The notes under the pieces: model-generated
What the model was told of the DNA's origin: nothing
Seen by the model: the letters and a program-made list of their open reading frames with translations, nothing else
Databases searched by the model: none
Origin: Actinomycetes bacterium
Lineage (GTDB): Bacteria > Actinomycetota > Aquicultoria > CAJVYJ01
Length of the DNA stretch: 14,625 bases
Direction of reading: 5' to 3'
Assembly (NCBI GenBank): GCA_030597945.1
Contig: JAUVQW010000014.1
Span: forward strand, 1-14,625
Part shown: piece after piece, positions 14,329 through 14,625 of the stretch
Position numbering within the stretch: the first letter of the stretch is position 1
Layout of the letters: each line of letters begins with the position of its first letter
Made by a program: the position numbers and the translations under genes

Positions 14329-14625
14329 TGAAATCAGCTGCTCTGCCGCTTCACAAATATCGGTTGATGTGAGATTAAAATGCACCATTAATTCATCCGG
14401 TTTTCCGGATGTGCCAAAACGGTCTTTAACGCCGACTCTTACCAATTTTGTCGGCATTTTTTCGCCCAGCAACTCACAGACTGCACCGCCTAATCCACCG
14501 ATCACGCTATGCTCTTCAGCTGTTAGTACGAAGCCCGTCTTGCCAACGGATCTAAGTATCGTCTCTTCATCAAGGGGTTTTAAGGTAGAAACGTTTATCA
14601 CTTCAGCCTCGATTCCTTTCTCAGA
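14320..14625 (-). CDS. transketolase, C-terminal part (probably the C-terminal subunit of a split enzyme); 5' end outside window
   Basis: The last 101 residues are visible and the frame is open to the window edge. They match the transketolase C-terminal domain: a strand with VINVSTLKPLDEETIL, then TAEEHSVIGGLGGAVCELL and GVKDRFGTSGKPDELM. This combination is typical of the separate C-terminal subunit (COG3958) found in archaea and many anaerobic bacteria, and also of DXS-like relatives. Transketolase moves two-carbon units between sugar phosphates in the non-oxidative pentose phosphate pathway using thiamine diphosphate. Whether the protein is split cannot be confirmed because the N-terminal part is not in the window. 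A GTG at 14601 is an internal codon, not the start. Confidence 0.88.
   Translation of the reverse strand, partial: SEKGIEAEVINVSTLKPLDEETILRSVGKTGFVLTAEEHSVIGGLGGAVCELLGEKMPTKLVRVGVKDRFGTSGKPDELMVHFNLTSTDICEAAEQLISSQ

Noticed and set aside
14320..14601. Complete 93-residue protein starting at 14601
   Set aside because: The frame stays open to the window edge with transketolase-like sequence before that GTG, so it is an internal codon.
1..14625. CRISPR array, insertion sequence or prophage
   Set aside because: There are no regularly spaced repeats, transposase, integrase or phage structural genes. The heptamer tract at 6094 has no spacers.

Overview
This window looks like bacterial chromosome with a compact gene layout. 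Most genes lie on the minus strand; only a radical SAM gene and a small unknown gene are on the plus strand. Start codons include ATG, GTG and TTG, usually with purine-rich ribosome binding sites, but at least one gene appears leaderless. The order ftsE, ftsX, M23 peptidase, S41 peptidase, rnr, smpB, ssrA resembles deep-branching Actinomycetota and some Firmicutes. I lean weakly towards a poorly characterised actinobacterial lineage, because leaderless genes and Rv2578c-like radical SAM proteins fit that group. No 16S rRNA or ribosomal protein is present to settle it, and no mobile element, CRISPR array or prophage is visible.

Region by region, left to right. (a) 1-3241 is a surface-polysaccharide unit on the minus strand. 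A polyprenyl-phosphate sugar-1-phosphate transferase starts glycan assembly on the lipid carrier, and an O-antigen ligase/polymerase-like protein cut by the window edge follows in the same reading frame. A good promoter lies upstream of the pair. (b) 3400-6022 holds three apparently unrelated genes: a membrane-anchored protein with a possible degenerate NERD-like domain, a divergent radical SAM protein whose -10 box almost touches its start codon, and an aquaporin-family channel. (c) 6023-9574 is a trans-translation and RNA-quality module: RNase R, SmpB and tmRNA, all on the minus strand. The tmRNA is complete, with encoded CCA and the readable tag AEEPVALAA. A gene-free stretch with degenerate heptamer repeats follows it. 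(d) 9620-10057 is a small divergent gene of unknown function. (e) 10064-14225 is a cell-wall and division module: FtsE and FtsX, a coiled-coil M23 peptidase with all metal ligands present, and a carboxy-terminal processing protease. (f) 14320-14625 is the C-terminal end of a transketolase.

How the parts work together: ribosomes stalled on broken mRNA are rescued by SmpB-tmRNA, and RNase R degrades the defective message, so their clustering is functional. FtsEX is the known ATP-driven switch for a coiled-coil peptidoglycan hydrolase at the division site. The M23 protein encoded 50 bp downstream is the obvious partner, and the S41 protease may process envelope proteins in the same setting. I did not find a clearly new multi-gene system. 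The least explained parts are the 145-residue protein beside rnr, the NERD-like membrane protein, the repeat-bearing gap after ssrA and the small regulatory-looking structures around ftsE.
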